In this document: one piece after another, positions 6,648-12,747 of the stretch
Position numbering within the stretch: position 1 is the stretch's first letter
Layout: each line of letters starts with the position of its first letter
Assembly (NCBI GenBank): GCA_050747865.1
Contig: JBOGJI010000203.1
Location: forward strand, 1-12,747
Reading direction: 5' to 3'
DNA: 12,747 bases
From: JBOGJI01 sp050747865
GTDB lineage: Bacteria > Acidobacteriota > Thermoanaerobaculia > Multivoradales > JAHEKO01
Position numbers and translations under genes: made by a program
The notes under the pieces: generated by a model
What the model saw: only the letters and a program-made list of their open reading frames with translations
What the model was told of the DNA's origin: nothing
Database searches by the model: none

Positions 6648-8024
6648 ATGCTGCGCAAGATTGGCCTCCACTGGTGGATCCTCGCCGGCGTGCTGGCCGG
6701 CGCGTTGCTCGGCTGCGCCCTGTTCTTCGCCCACCGGGAGGGCGCCCGGCAGGCGGTCCTGGGCGACGAGTACACACGTGCCCAGGTGATGGAGCACGCC
6801 CCGGAGATCCAGGAGGCGCTGGTCCAGAGCCTGGAGCAGACGGCCGTGTACCAGGCCTTCGACGGCATCTCGCGGATCTTCTTGAATCTGCTGAAGATGA
6901 TTGTCGTCCCCCTGGTCTTCTTCTCGCTCGCGTCGGGCGTGGCGGGCATCGGGGACGTCAGCCGGCTGGGCCGGATCGGGGCGCGGACGCTCGGCCTCTA
7001 CGTCGGCACCAGCCTGCTGGCCTGCGTCACTGGACTGGCCATGGTCAACCTCATCCGGCCGGGTGTCGGGATCGACCTCCCCTTGCCCGCCGTCCGCGAG
7101 CCCGCGGAGGTGCCCGAGTCGTTCTGGGAGGTCCTGGTCAACATGGTGCCGACCAACCCGGTGGCGGCCATGGCGGACCCGAACCTGGGCCAGCTCATCG
7201 GCGTCATCCTCTTCACTCTCCTGTTCGGCATCTTCCTGCTGCTGATCGACAAGGAGAAGCGGGATCCCATGGTCGGCTTCATCGAGGCCGGTGCCGCGGT
7301 CATGATGCGCATGACCCGCTTCATCATCGCGCTGGCGCCGATCGGGATCGCGGCGCTCATCGCCCGCATGGTGTCGACCACCGGACCGGAGATCTTCGTC
7401 AGCATGATCCGCTACGTCGTCACCGTCCTGCTGACGCTCGGGATCCACGCCCTGGTGACCCTTCCCCTGCTCATCTACCTGTTTACCCGGCGCAACCCAT
7501 ACCGCTATCTGGCGGCCATGAGCCCGGCGCTGCTCACCGCCTTTTCGACCGCGTCGAGCTCGGGGACCCTCGCCGTCACCATGGAGCGGGCGGAGAAGGG
7601 CGGCGGGGTGTCGAACAGCATCGCCAGCTTCACCCTGCCGCTCGGCTCCACGATCAATATGGACGGCACCGCCCTCTACGAGGTCGTCAGCGTCCTGTTC
7701 ATCGCCCAGCTCCACGCCGCCGTCGATCCCACCTTCACCCTGACCTTCGGCCAGCAGCTCCTCATCGTCTTCCTCGGGCTCATGGTGAGCATCGGCGCCG
7801 CCGGCATCCCGCACGCCGGCCTGGTGATGATGGTGATCATCCTGCAGGCGGTCGGCCTGCCGGTCGAGTACACGGCGCTGATCTGGACGGTCGACCGCTT
7901 CCTCGACATGTGCCGCACCTCGGTCAACGTCGAGAGCGACGCCGCCATCGCCCTCATCGTCGCCCACAAAGAGAACGAGCTCGACGAGTCCGTCCTCTTC
8001 GCCCGCCCCCGCGCCGCAGCCTGA
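6648..8024 (+). CDS. Dicarboxylate/amino acid:cation symporter (DAACS/SLC1 family)
   Basis: A 458-residue inner-membrane transporter of the glutamate/aspartate/C4-dicarboxylate family, driven by Na+ or H+. Signature elements are all present: LLKMIVVPLVF in helix 2, the serine-rich hairpin STASSSGT (300-307), NMDGT (337-341) in helix 7, GAAGIPHAG in hairpin 2, and DMCRTSVNVESD (420-431) in helix 8. Asp420, Arg423, Thr424, Asn427 and Asp431 correspond to Asp394, Arg397, Thr398, Asn401 and Asp405 of GltPh. The Arg favours an acidic substrate such as glutamate, aspartate or a dicarboxylate. Unlike most family members, about 50 extra, mostly polar residues (roughly 26-70) lie between helix 1 and helix 2. 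The ATG at 6648 has no Shine-Dalgarno. The gene converges with the SLH/SUMF1-like gene, 30 bases away. Confidence 0.92.
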   Translation: MLRKIGLHWWILAGVLAGALLGCALFFAHREGARQAVLGDEYTRAQVMEHAPEIQEALVQSLEQTAVYQAFDGISRIFLNLLKMIVVPLVFFSLASGVAGIGDVSRLGRIGARTLGLYVGTSLLACVTGLAMVNLIRPGVGIDLPLPAVREPAEVPESFWEVLVNMVPTNPVAAMADPNLGQLIGVILFTLLFGIFLLLIDKEKRDPMVGFIEAGAAVMMRMTRFIIALAPIGIAALIARMVSTTGPEIFVSMIRYVVTVLLTLGIHALVTLPLLIYLFTRRNPYRYLAAMSPALLTAFSTASSSGTLAVTMERAEKGGGVSNSIASFTLPLGSTINMDGTALYEVVSVLFIAQLHAAVDPTFTLTFGQQLLIVFLGLMVSIGAAGIPHAGLVMMVIILQAVGLPVEYTALIWTVDRFLDMCRTSVNVESDAAIALIVAHKENELDESVLFARPRAAA

Positions 8025-8054
8025 GCCGGTGACACGGCCACGGCCTCCAGACGA

Positions 8055-9071
8055 TCAGCGGGCACCCCGGAACCCGACGAACGAGAACGAGGCCGACGGC
8101 CGGTTGAGGCCGCCGACCGCGAACGGCCCCGCGCCCGTGCCGCTCTCCCAGAGACCGCCACGAATGAGGGCGCCGGGACCTGACACCGTCGTCGAAGCAC
8201 CCGACAGGCACATCCAGTCGTCGCTGAACGAGCTCCAGTCCACGCAGCCAGTGGAGGCTGGCAGCCAGTCGGCAACCCACTCCCACAGGTTGCCGACCAT
8301 GTCGTGGGCACCCCACCGGGAGACGCAGTTCGCCCGCTCGCCGGTCTCCTCCGGGCCCGAGGAGTTCGTGTTGCAGGCCTCCGGACCGGGGCTATTACCC
8401 GGATCCGGGGTGCCCCGCACCGCCATCTGCCACTCCGCGTTCGTCGGCAGCCGCTTGCCCGAGTTCGCCAGCGCCGCCTGCGCCTGGAACCAGGTGATGC
8501 TGACCCGCGGTTGTACGCCGGCGACCGAACGGGCGTAGATGTTGTTGCAATTCTGACCGTTGGCCGCGCAGCCGAGCGACCCGGTGATCTGTGTGCCGCC
8601 CACCGGCGCATTCCAGATCGACGCCTCGTACTTGTCGATGCATACTCCGCCCACCCGGATCATCTCGTCCGTGGGGTCCAGGGTCGGGCAGGCCTCCATC
8701 GTCCTGACCACGAAGACCGCCATCTGGGCGCGGGTCACCGGGCTATTCGGGCAGTAAGTGGTGGCCGTGCAGCCGCCGGTGATGCCGCGGCGCGCCAGCT
8801 CCTCGATCCACCGGCAGAACGGGTTCGACGCCGGCACGTCGTCAAACATCTCCTGGCCCGCCACGCACGCCGGCGGCTGGAACTGGGCGAGCGTCAAGGC
8901 GCGGTAAAGGCCCGCCATCTGCTCGCGGGTCAGGCCGTCCGATAGCACGAGGTCGGCCAATGCCGAGTCGGTCCGAATCTCACCGCTCTCCGCCGCCGTC
9001 CCCGGCAGGAGCACGGCCAGCAGTGTCGTTGCGACGACCGCCAGGATCCGAGTTGTCATCTTCTGTTGCAT
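8055..9071 (-). CDS. Secreted protein: SLH-like module plus SUMF1/FGE-like (non-catalytic) domain
   Basis: A 338-residue exported protein. Residues 1-27 form a signal peptide (hydrophobic 9-22, likely cut after Ala27). GLTREQMA (46-53) resembles the end of one S-layer-homology repeat. Residues 76-125 form a second, from FDDVP to PVTRAQMAVFVVRTM, with GITGGC and YCPN (Cys101, Cys107). Residues ~136-338 show the formylglycine-generating-enzyme/SUMF1 fold: VCIDKYEAS, GKRLPTNAEW (205-214), DMVGNLWEWVADW (257-269), LIRGG (302-306) and FVGFRGAR at the end. The paired active-site cysteines expected after RGG are absent, so enzyme activity is unlikely; a binding or structural role is more probable. 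The start is the ATG at 9071 with AGGAGG (9083-9078) six bases ahead; the TTG at 9077 abuts that site. The ligand is unknown. Confidence 0.85.
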   Translation of the reverse strand: MQQKMTTRILAVVATTLLAVLLPGTAAESGEIRTDSALADLVLSDGLTREQMAGLYRALTLAQFQPPACVAGQEMFDDVPASNPFCRWIEELARRGITGGCTATTYCPNSPVTRAQMAVFVVRTMEACPTLDPTDEMIRVGGVCIDKYEASIWNAPVGGTQITGSLGCAANGQNCNNIYARSVAGVQPRVSITWFQAQAALANSGKRLPTNAEWQMAVRGTPDPGNSPGPEACNTNSSGPEETGERANCVSRWGAHDMVGNLWEWVADWLPASTGCVDWSSFSDDWMCLSGASTTVSGPGALIRGGLWESGTGAGPFAVGGLNRPSASFSFVGFRGAR

Positions 9072-9077
9072 CTCCAA

Positions 9078-9083
9078 CCTCCT
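9078..9083 (-). promoter_or_regulatory. Shine-Dalgarno AGGAGG fixing the start at 9071
   Basis: A perfect AGGAGG on the minus strand, six bases before the ATG at 9071. It excludes the in-frame TTG at 9077, which directly abuts it, and makes the ATG at 9059 less likely. Confidence 0.75.
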
Positions 9084-9188
9084 CGCGTTCAGTGCCTCGG
9101 GGCTGTCTCAGCCGCTCTGTGTCGATGACCTGTGACCGCGGCAGGCCCGAAGTGAAGCCGATGCTCCCTGGTTCTACCCCGAGCCGCG
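9084..9188 (-). other. Intergenic leader between the two secreted-protein genes
   Basis: About 105 bases without a gene. A small perfect hairpin, GGCTG-TCT-CAGCC (9101-9113), lies about 18 bases ahead of the Shine-Dalgarno. A distant CTCGGGG/CCCCGAG pair (9096-9102 and 9177-9183) could enclose much of the region. No T-run terminator, no copy of the GCATGnnCATGC element and no clear promoter were seen. Confidence 0.35.
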
Positions 9189-10121
9189 TCACTGAGAGAT
9201 GTCGTCCCAGTGCAGCCCCAGGGCCTTGGCGAGGAAGGCCGCCATCTGGCCGCGGGTGAGCGGCGCGTTGGGACAGTAATTGTTGCCGCCACAGCCGCCG
9301 GTGATCCCGGACGCTGCCAGCGCCTCGATATGCCGGAAGAACAGGTGGGTCGTCGGCACGTCGTCGAAGGTCGCGTTGGCCGGTGCCGGGCTGACCTGCC
9401 GGCGCCAGACCGCTTGGACCATGAGGACCCGCAGCTCGTTGCCCAAGCAGCTCGAGCCCGCGTCGCCCAGCCTCACTCGTGCGTAATACCCGCAGTCCTG
9501 GGTGTCGATGACCTCGTCGACGCCGATGCCGAATCCTGAGTAACCAGTGCTCCAATCGGCACCGAACGACTCGAGCACCGTTGTTTCCATCGCCCCGGAA
9601 GGGGGGGCGCAAACGCGAAAGAGCGACCAGTCGATGTTCTCCACACTGGTGTCGTAGGCCTTGCCCACCAGGACTTCGAACTGCGCGCCGTGAGGGAGGG
9701 TCTCGAAGGGGGCATCGAAGAACGGCGGCCCGCTCGAGCACACGCGCTCCGTGCCGTTGAGGATCTGGTGCTCCGTCGCGGAAGACCGCGGCTGCATCGC
9801 GATGGCGGGCACGAAGGTGAATCCCTGGGTACTGGTGCCGTACGACCCGTCGACGGGTGTGCCCTGTTCGGCGGCACCGTCCGGCGCGAGCTGCGCTTGC
9901 GCGGCCGCGGCGCGTTCGGCCGGGCTCATGAGCAGGTTCGCGAGCGCCCGGGGGGTGGCGTAGACGTTCGGCGCGTCCGGCTCGAAGCCCAGGCGCTCGA
10001 GCAGTGCCCGGTCGGTCAAGGGGATACGTTCGTCGGTCGCGTCGAGCGCCCGTGTCGGCGGCGGCAGGGCCAGCAGGGCGGCCAGTCCCGTCGTCAGGAT
10101 GCACATGGCCTTGGCTCTCAT
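9189..10121 (-). CDS. Secreted protein with unknown beta-rich domain and C-terminal SLH-like module
   Basis: A 310-residue exported protein. The signal peptide covers residues 1-25 (hydrophobic 7-19, likely cut after Ala25). A middle part (about 85-245) carries LPHGAQFEVLVGKAYDT, a paired-cysteine pattern, and ends in VLMVQAVWRRQVSPAP. I recognise this layout from other proteins of this kind but know no function for it. Residues 252-310 form an S-layer-homology-like module: FDDVPTTHLFFRHIEALAAS, then GITGGC, YCPN and LTRGQMAAFLAKALGL. SLH modules usually hold proteins to the cell wall or outer layer; in Gram-negative bacteria of this type the partner is not known. The start has AAGGAGG (10133-10127) five bases ahead. 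It lies after the response regulator gene, separated by 184 bases containing the palindromic element. Confidence 0.85.
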   Translation of the reverse strand: MRAKAMCILTTGLAALLALPPPTRALDATDERIPLTDRALLERLGFEPDAPNVYATPRALANLLMSPAERAAAAQAQLAPDGAAEQGTPVDGSYGTSTQGFTFVPAIAMQPRSSATEHQILNGTERVCSSGPPFFDAPFETLPHGAQFEVLVGKAYDTSVENIDWSLFRVCAPPSGAMETTVLESFGADWSTGYSGFGIGVDEVIDTQDCGYYARVRLGDAGSSCLGNELRVLMVQAVWRRQVSPAPANATFDDVPTTHLFFRHIEALAASGITGGCGGNNYCPNAPLTRGQMAAFLAKALGLHWDDISQ

Positions 10122-10126
10122 CGGGT

Positions 10127-10133
10127 CCTCCTT
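10127..10133 (-). promoter_or_regulatory. Shine-Dalgarno AAGGAGG for the SLH-module protein
   Basis: A perfect AAGGAGG five bases before the ATG at 10121 on the minus strand. With the AGGAGG of the next gene, these are the strongest ribosome sites in the window and hint at high expression of the secreted proteins. Confidence 0.75.
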
Positions 10134-10142
10134 GTCGACTCG

Positions 10143-10160
10143 GCTGGGTTCGTTCCCAGC
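10143..10160 (-). other. Leader hairpin GCTGGG-N6-CCCAGC
   Basis: A perfect 6-bp stem with a 6-base loop lies in the untranslated leader, 9 bases ahead of the Shine-Dalgarno (10133-10127). It could stabilise the mRNA or affect translation. The next gene also has a small hairpin in its leader. No known riboswitch is recognised. Confidence 0.35.
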
Positions 10161-10217
10161 GTCATTGGGGTCGAGTCGAATCGCAGGGGAGTCTGGGACC
10201 TTACGGCGCGCGGCGGT

Positions 10218-10234
10218 AGAGCATGGACATGCGT
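10218..10234. promoter_or_regulatory. Candidate operator: AGAGCATGGACATGCGT
   Basis: The core GCATG-GA-CATGC (10221-10232) is a perfect inverted repeat with a 2-base spacer. The 17-base element matches the one at 10996-11012 at 15 of 17 positions, in the same orientation, and the only differences are in the spacer. It sits about 105 bases upstream of the SLH-module start. The spacing of two 5-base half-sites is compatible with a dimeric helix-turn-helix regulator, possibly the adjacent response regulator. Confidence 0.4.
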
Positions 10235-10277
10235 TTGTGAGCGCCCACTTCGTCGGGGCTCGGTGCCGGCGAGGCTT

Positions 10278-10295
10278 CGCGCCCGCCCGGGCGCG
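10278..10295 (-). terminator. GC-rich hairpin after the response regulator gene
   Basis: CGCGCCC and GGGCGCG form a perfect 7-bp stem with a 4-base loop, starting 10 bases after the response regulator stop. No T-run follows on the minus strand, so it is not a textbook intrinsic terminator. In DNA this GC-rich such a stem may also arise by chance. Confidence 0.25.
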
Positions 10296-10305
10296 CTGGG
10301 CGGCG

Positions 10306-10959
10306 TCAGATGAGCCCGGCGCGCAGGGCCGCGGCCACAGCGGCGGACTTGGAATGCACGTGGAGCTTGTCGTAGACCGAGCGCACGTAGTTGCGCACCG
10401 TGTTGATGGAGACGATCATCTTGTCGGCTGCCGACTGGTAGGAGTGGCCCTCGGACAGCAAGCTCAGCAAGCGCACTTCCTGCGGGCTCAGGTCGGGCTC
10501 GGCATCCCGTGGCGAGATCTTGTCGCGGAAGAGCTGGACGACCATGCGGGCGATCTCGGGGGACATCGGGGAGCCGCCGGCCTCGGCTTCGCGGATGGCA
10601 TCGAGGAGCTTTCCCGGCGCGGTGTTCTTCAGCAGGTACCCGTGAGCCCCGGCACACAGCGCTCGGAAGACCTTCTGCTCGTCGTCGAACACGGTGAGCA
10701 TGAGGACGGTGGCTCGAGGATAGAGCCGGCGCAACGGCTCGATGCCGTCGATGCCCGACATGCCGGGCAGTTGGATGTCGAGCAGCACCACGTCCGGCGG
10801 CTCGGGCAGCGCGACGCCCAGCATCGCCTCGACGCTGGCCCAGCCGCCGAGGCAGGCGAACCCCGGCGTGCCGTGCACCAGTTTCGCGAGGGCTTCACGG
10901 GTGCGGCGGTCGTCCTCGACGATGGCGACGTGCAGGGAAACCGTCTCGCGCTCGATCAT
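10306..10959 (-). CDS. NarL/FixJ family response regulator
   Basis: A 217-residue two-component response regulator. The receiver domain (about 9-125) has the acidic pocket Glu15-Asp16-Asp17, phospho-acceptor Asp61 (VVLLDIQLPGMSG), switch Thr89 and Lys111 (YLLKN). The C-terminal LuxR-type helix-turn-helix (about 153-217) starts LSPQEVRLLSLLSEG and carries the recognition part SINTVRNYVRSVYDKL. Phosphorylation by the neighbouring kinase, ending 52 bases upstream, should allow DNA binding as a dimer. The ATG at 10959 is preceded only by a GGAG two bases away, so translation may depend on other signals. The palindromic element overlapping the kinase stop lies about 45 bases before the start, which would suit autoregulation. 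The family call is very secure; the targets are inferred. Confidence 0.95.
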   Translation of the reverse strand: MIERETVSLHVAIVEDDRRTREALAKLVHGTPGFACLGGWASVEAMLGVALPEPPDVVLLDIQLPGMSGIDGIEPLRRLYPRATVLMLTVFDDEQKVFRALCAGAHGYLLKNTAPGKLLDAIREAEAGGSPMSPEIARMVVQLFRDKISPRDAEPDLSPQEVRLLSLLSEGHSYQSAADKMIVSINTVRNYVRSVYDKLHVHSKSAAVAAALRAGLI

Positions 10960-10995
10960 CTCTCCGTTGCTATCACGCGACCACGATGTCGCACC

Positions 10996-11012
10996 AGAGC
11001 ATGTCCATGCGT
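10996..11012. promoter_or_regulatory. Candidate operator: AGAGCATGTCCATGCGT
   Basis: The core GCATG-TC-CATGC (10999-11010) is the second copy of the palindrome found at 10218-10234. It lies between kinase and response regulator genes, its last base being part of the kinase stop codon, with its centre about 45 bases upstream of the response regulator ATG. Placement suggests a separate regulator promoter. A weak -10 candidate overlaps TGATAGCA at 10975-10968. Confidence 0.4.
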
Positions 11013-12747
11013 CAGTGCCTCGGTACGGTCAAGCGGACGCGGGTACCCCTGCCGGGCGTCGCGTCGATCGTGAGCTGGCCTCCCAGCTCGCGGGCGCGGT
11101 GACGCATGTTGCGCAGGCCACGGCCGGGCGGCGCCCATTCGCCGGATGCGTAGCGGTCGTGCTCGAAGCCGCAGCCATCGTCGATCAACTCGGCGGAGAG
11201 GGTGCCTTCACTCGCCTCCAGGGTCAGGCTGATGTGCTGCGCCGCGGCGTGCTTGACCGCGTTGTGAAGCCCTTCCTTGAGGATCGCCAACAGATGGCGG
11301 CGCTGCTCGGGGGTGAGGACGACCGACGAGGTCTCGCCGAGAGCCTGGAATCGCCAAGCGATGTCGGTGCCGGCCAGCAGGTCGTCGGCGAAGCGCCGCA
11401 GTCGGGCGACGAAGGCGGAGAGAGCCACGCGCTCCGGATCGACCGCGTAGGCGATGTCGGCCGCTGCCTCGACCAGTCGGCGAGAGGTCTCGCCGATCTC
11501 TTCCAGAACCCGTTCGGAATCATCCGGATCGTGCCGCAGGGTGCGCCGTGCCAGCTCGGTGAGCACCGACACGCGTGCCAGGCTGGCGCCCAGGTCGTCA
11601 TGCAGGTCGGTGGCGATGCGCGTGCGGACGCGCTCCAGTTCCAGCAGTCTGCGCACCCGCAATCGATGGGCGGCGACGAGCAGCGCGCCGAGCGTCACCG
11701 CGACGAGGCCGAGAAACCAGGCGCGTTGCCACAGCGGAGGCGGAATGGTGAATGCGACGGTCGCCGGCTCGGCACTGATCTGCCCGGTTGTCGTGACGGC
11801 GCGCACCCGAAAGCGGTAGCGACCGGGGCTCAGACCGACATAGGCGGCGCTGCGGCGCGTCGTGGCCTCGCTCCATTCCTCGTCCGCGCCGTCGAGCCGG
11901 ACCTGGAAGCGAAGGAGCTCATCGGGGCCGAAGCCGAGCCCGAAGTAGTCGATCTGCATCTGTCGCTGGTCGGTCGTCATGTGCAGGGGAGCGAGCCGCC
12001 TGACCCCCATGGGCGGCACCGGTTGCGCCACGCCGGCGATCCGAACCTGGCGGATCCAGACCGGCGGCGGGGGACTCTCACGCAGGGGCTGAGGTTCGTA
12101 GCGCAGGACGCCTTGCGACGTCGCGAACCAGAGCGTGCCCTGATCGTCCCTGTACGCCCGGTCGATGGACGTGAAGGGCGTGCCGCTGCCAAGCTCCTGG
12201 TAGGCGCCGCTCTCCGGTTGCAGCCGCGCCAGGCCGCGGGAGGAGCGAACATAGATCCAACCCGCGTCGTCCTCGGCGAGCACGCCTCCGGCGCTGTCGA
12301 ACCAGGTGTGCGGCGCCGGGTAGGGTGAGACACGCGGCTCGGCGGACGTCGGGTCGGGAATCCGGATCAGAACGCCGCCGACGGTGGCCCATAGCCGTCC
12401 GCGGCGGTCCACGTGGATCGAGCTCCCGACCGTCCCCGGCGGCAGGCCGCGCCGCGGCGCCAGGAGGTGAAACCGGGTGCCGTCGAACCGTGACAGTCCG
12501 ACTTGTGACGAGTTCACCCACAGCCCTCCTGCGCGGTCCTCGGCGAACCCGTGGATCGCCTGCTGTGCGGGCAGTCCGTCTTGCGGTCCGAAGCGCTGGA
12601 ACTCGCCGCTGCGTCGCCGCCAGCGGGTGAGGGGCTCGGCTCCCGGGATGCGGCTGGCAATCCACAGGTCGCCGTGAGTGTCTTCGTGGAGACGCCAGAC
12701 GTCGTTTGCCGCCATCCCGTCGGCGACCGTGTAGTGAGCGCGCGGCG
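11012..12747 (-). CDS. Membrane sensor histidine kinase with propeller and Y_Y_Y domain (N-terminus outside window)
   Basis: 577 residues are visible, open at the right edge; upstream of the ATG at 12715 the frame continues as YTVADG, typical of a propeller blade, so the gene begins outside. Domains in order: at least five Reg_prop blades (GDLWIAS, GGLWVNS, GRLWATV, GWIYVRS, GTLWFAT), a Y_Y_Y domain (YFGLGF to FTIPPPLW), one membrane helix (about 11670-11735), a HisKA_3 dimerisation domain with the phospho-accepting His at 11600-11602 (TDLHDDLGASLARVS), and an ATPase domain with KEGLHNAVKHA, DDGCGF and GRGLRNMRHRA. The propeller and Y_Y_Y parts face the periplasm and probably sense an extracellular ligand; in Bacteroides hybrid kinases the same layout senses glycans. 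The partner is the response regulator just downstream, 52 bases away. HPK7 (NarX/DesK-like) class. Confidence 0.95.
   Translation of the reverse strand, partial: PRAHYTVADGMAANDVWRLHEDTHGDLWIASRIPGAEPLTRWRRRSGEFQRFGPQDGLPAQQAIHGFAEDRAGGLWVNSSQVGLSRFDGTRFHLLAPRRGLPPGTVGSSIHVDRRGRLWATVGGVLIRIPDPTSAEPRVSPYPAPHTWFDSAGGVLAEDDAGWIYVRSSRGLARLQPESGAYQELGSGTPFTSIDRAYRDDQGTLWFATSQGVLRYEPQPLRESPPPPVWIRQVRIAGVAQPVPPMGVRRLAPLHMTTDQRQMQIDYFGLGFGPDELLRFQVRLDGADEEWSEATTRRSAAYVGLSPGRYRFRVRAVTTTGQISAEPATVAFTIPPPLWQRAWFLGLVAVTLGALLVAAHRLRVRRLLELERVRTRIATDLHDDLGASLARVSVLTELARRTLRHDPDDSERVLEEIGETSRRLVEAAADIAYAVDPERVALSAFVARLRRFADDLLAGTDIAWRFQALGETSSVVLTPEQRRHLLAILKEGLHNAVKHAAAQHISLTLEASEGTLSAELIDDGCGFEHDRYASGEWAPPGRGLRNMRHRARELGGQLTIDATPGRGTRVRLTVPRH

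Larger units (their letters stand above)
10122..10305 (-). promoter_or_regulatory. Regulatory region upstream of the SLH-module gene
   Basis: This is the longest gene-free stretch (184 bases). From the response regulator end it holds a GC-rich hairpin (10295-10278), the palindromic element (10234-10218), a TAnnnT -10 candidate TAAGGT (10203-10198), a leader hairpin (10160-10143) and the Shine-Dalgarno. If TAAGGT is a real -10, the palindrome centre falls about 35 bases before the predicted transcript start, where an activator or repressor could act. Confidence 0.4.

Noticed and set aside
6618..7967. Long minus-strand frame opposite the symporter
   Set aside because: Asp/His/Gly-rich shadow of a hydrophobic membrane gene; all symporter signature motifs are on the plus strand.
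8025..8054. Possible terminator between the convergent symporter and SUMF1-like genes
   Set aside because: Only a 4-bp GCCG/CGGC stem with a 6-base loop and no T-run; too weak to call.
9126..9137. Direct repeat TGACC-TG-TGACC
   Set aside because: Short, single occurrence, not positioned at a recognisable promoter; likely chance.
9089..11023. Exact 12-base repeat TCAGTGCCTCGG at 9089-9100 and 11012-11023
   Set aside because: Several 12-base repeats are expected by chance in a 12.7-kb GC-rich window, and one copy is the end of the kinase coding sequence.
10742..12328. Plus-strand open frame of 528 codons opposite the histidine kinase
   Set aside because: The minus-strand frame has full kinase and propeller motifs; the plus reading is a low-complexity shadow typical of GC-rich DNA.

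Overview
The window is very GC-rich bacterial DNA, almost fully coding, and ordinary in gene density. The best taxonomic clue is the pair of secreted proteins at 8055-10121. Both carry a cysteine-containing S-layer-homology-like module of the form GITGGCxxxxYCPNxPxTRxQMAxF. From memory, this style of module is common in uncultured Acidobacteriota of the Thermoanaerobaculia/Holophagae type. I infer that kind of environmental Gram-negative genome, but no marker gene in the window proves it.

Left part (1-2480): two divergently transcribed membrane proteins of the GT-C (PMT/ArnT-like, GT39) glycosyltransferase type. The minus-strand one runs off the left edge. They look like paralogues: both have an Asp-Glu-Pro motif in the first outside loop and a YYxKPxxxPLLAAPF stretch further on.

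Middle part (2544-8024): a plus-strand run of a Trm112-like small protein, an O-antigen ligase-like membrane protein, ispA (polyprenyl diphosphate synthase), tlyA (rRNA 2'-O-methyltransferase), nadK and a dicarboxylate/amino-acid:cation symporter. Two junctions are 4-base GTGA stop/start overlaps (O-antigen ligase-ispA and tlyA-nadK), which suggests translational coupling. ispA-tlyA-nadK is a familiar bacterial neighbourhood, here without dxs. The GT-C proteins, the ligase and ispA share a polyprenyl-linked glycan theme, since ispA makes the isoprenoid precursor of lipid carriers. That link is inference.

Right part (8055-12747): four minus-strand genes. In transcription order they are a membrane sensor histidine kinase with a beta-propeller/Y_Y_Y sensor region (cut by the right edge), a NarL/FixJ-type response regulator, a secreted SLH-module protein, and a secreted SLH-module plus SUMF1/FGE-like fold protein. 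The last lacks the cysteines of true formylglycine-generating enzymes. A near-identical 17-bp element with palindromic core GCATGnnCATGC lies upstream of both the response regulator gene and the first secreted-protein gene. It is a candidate operator, and it is the most testable lead in the window: a two-component system that may control itself and neighbouring cell-surface proteins.

No rRNA, tRNA, CRISPR array, insertion sequence or prophage gene was seen. No gene-free stretch exceeds 300 bases; the longest is 10122-10305 (184 bases).
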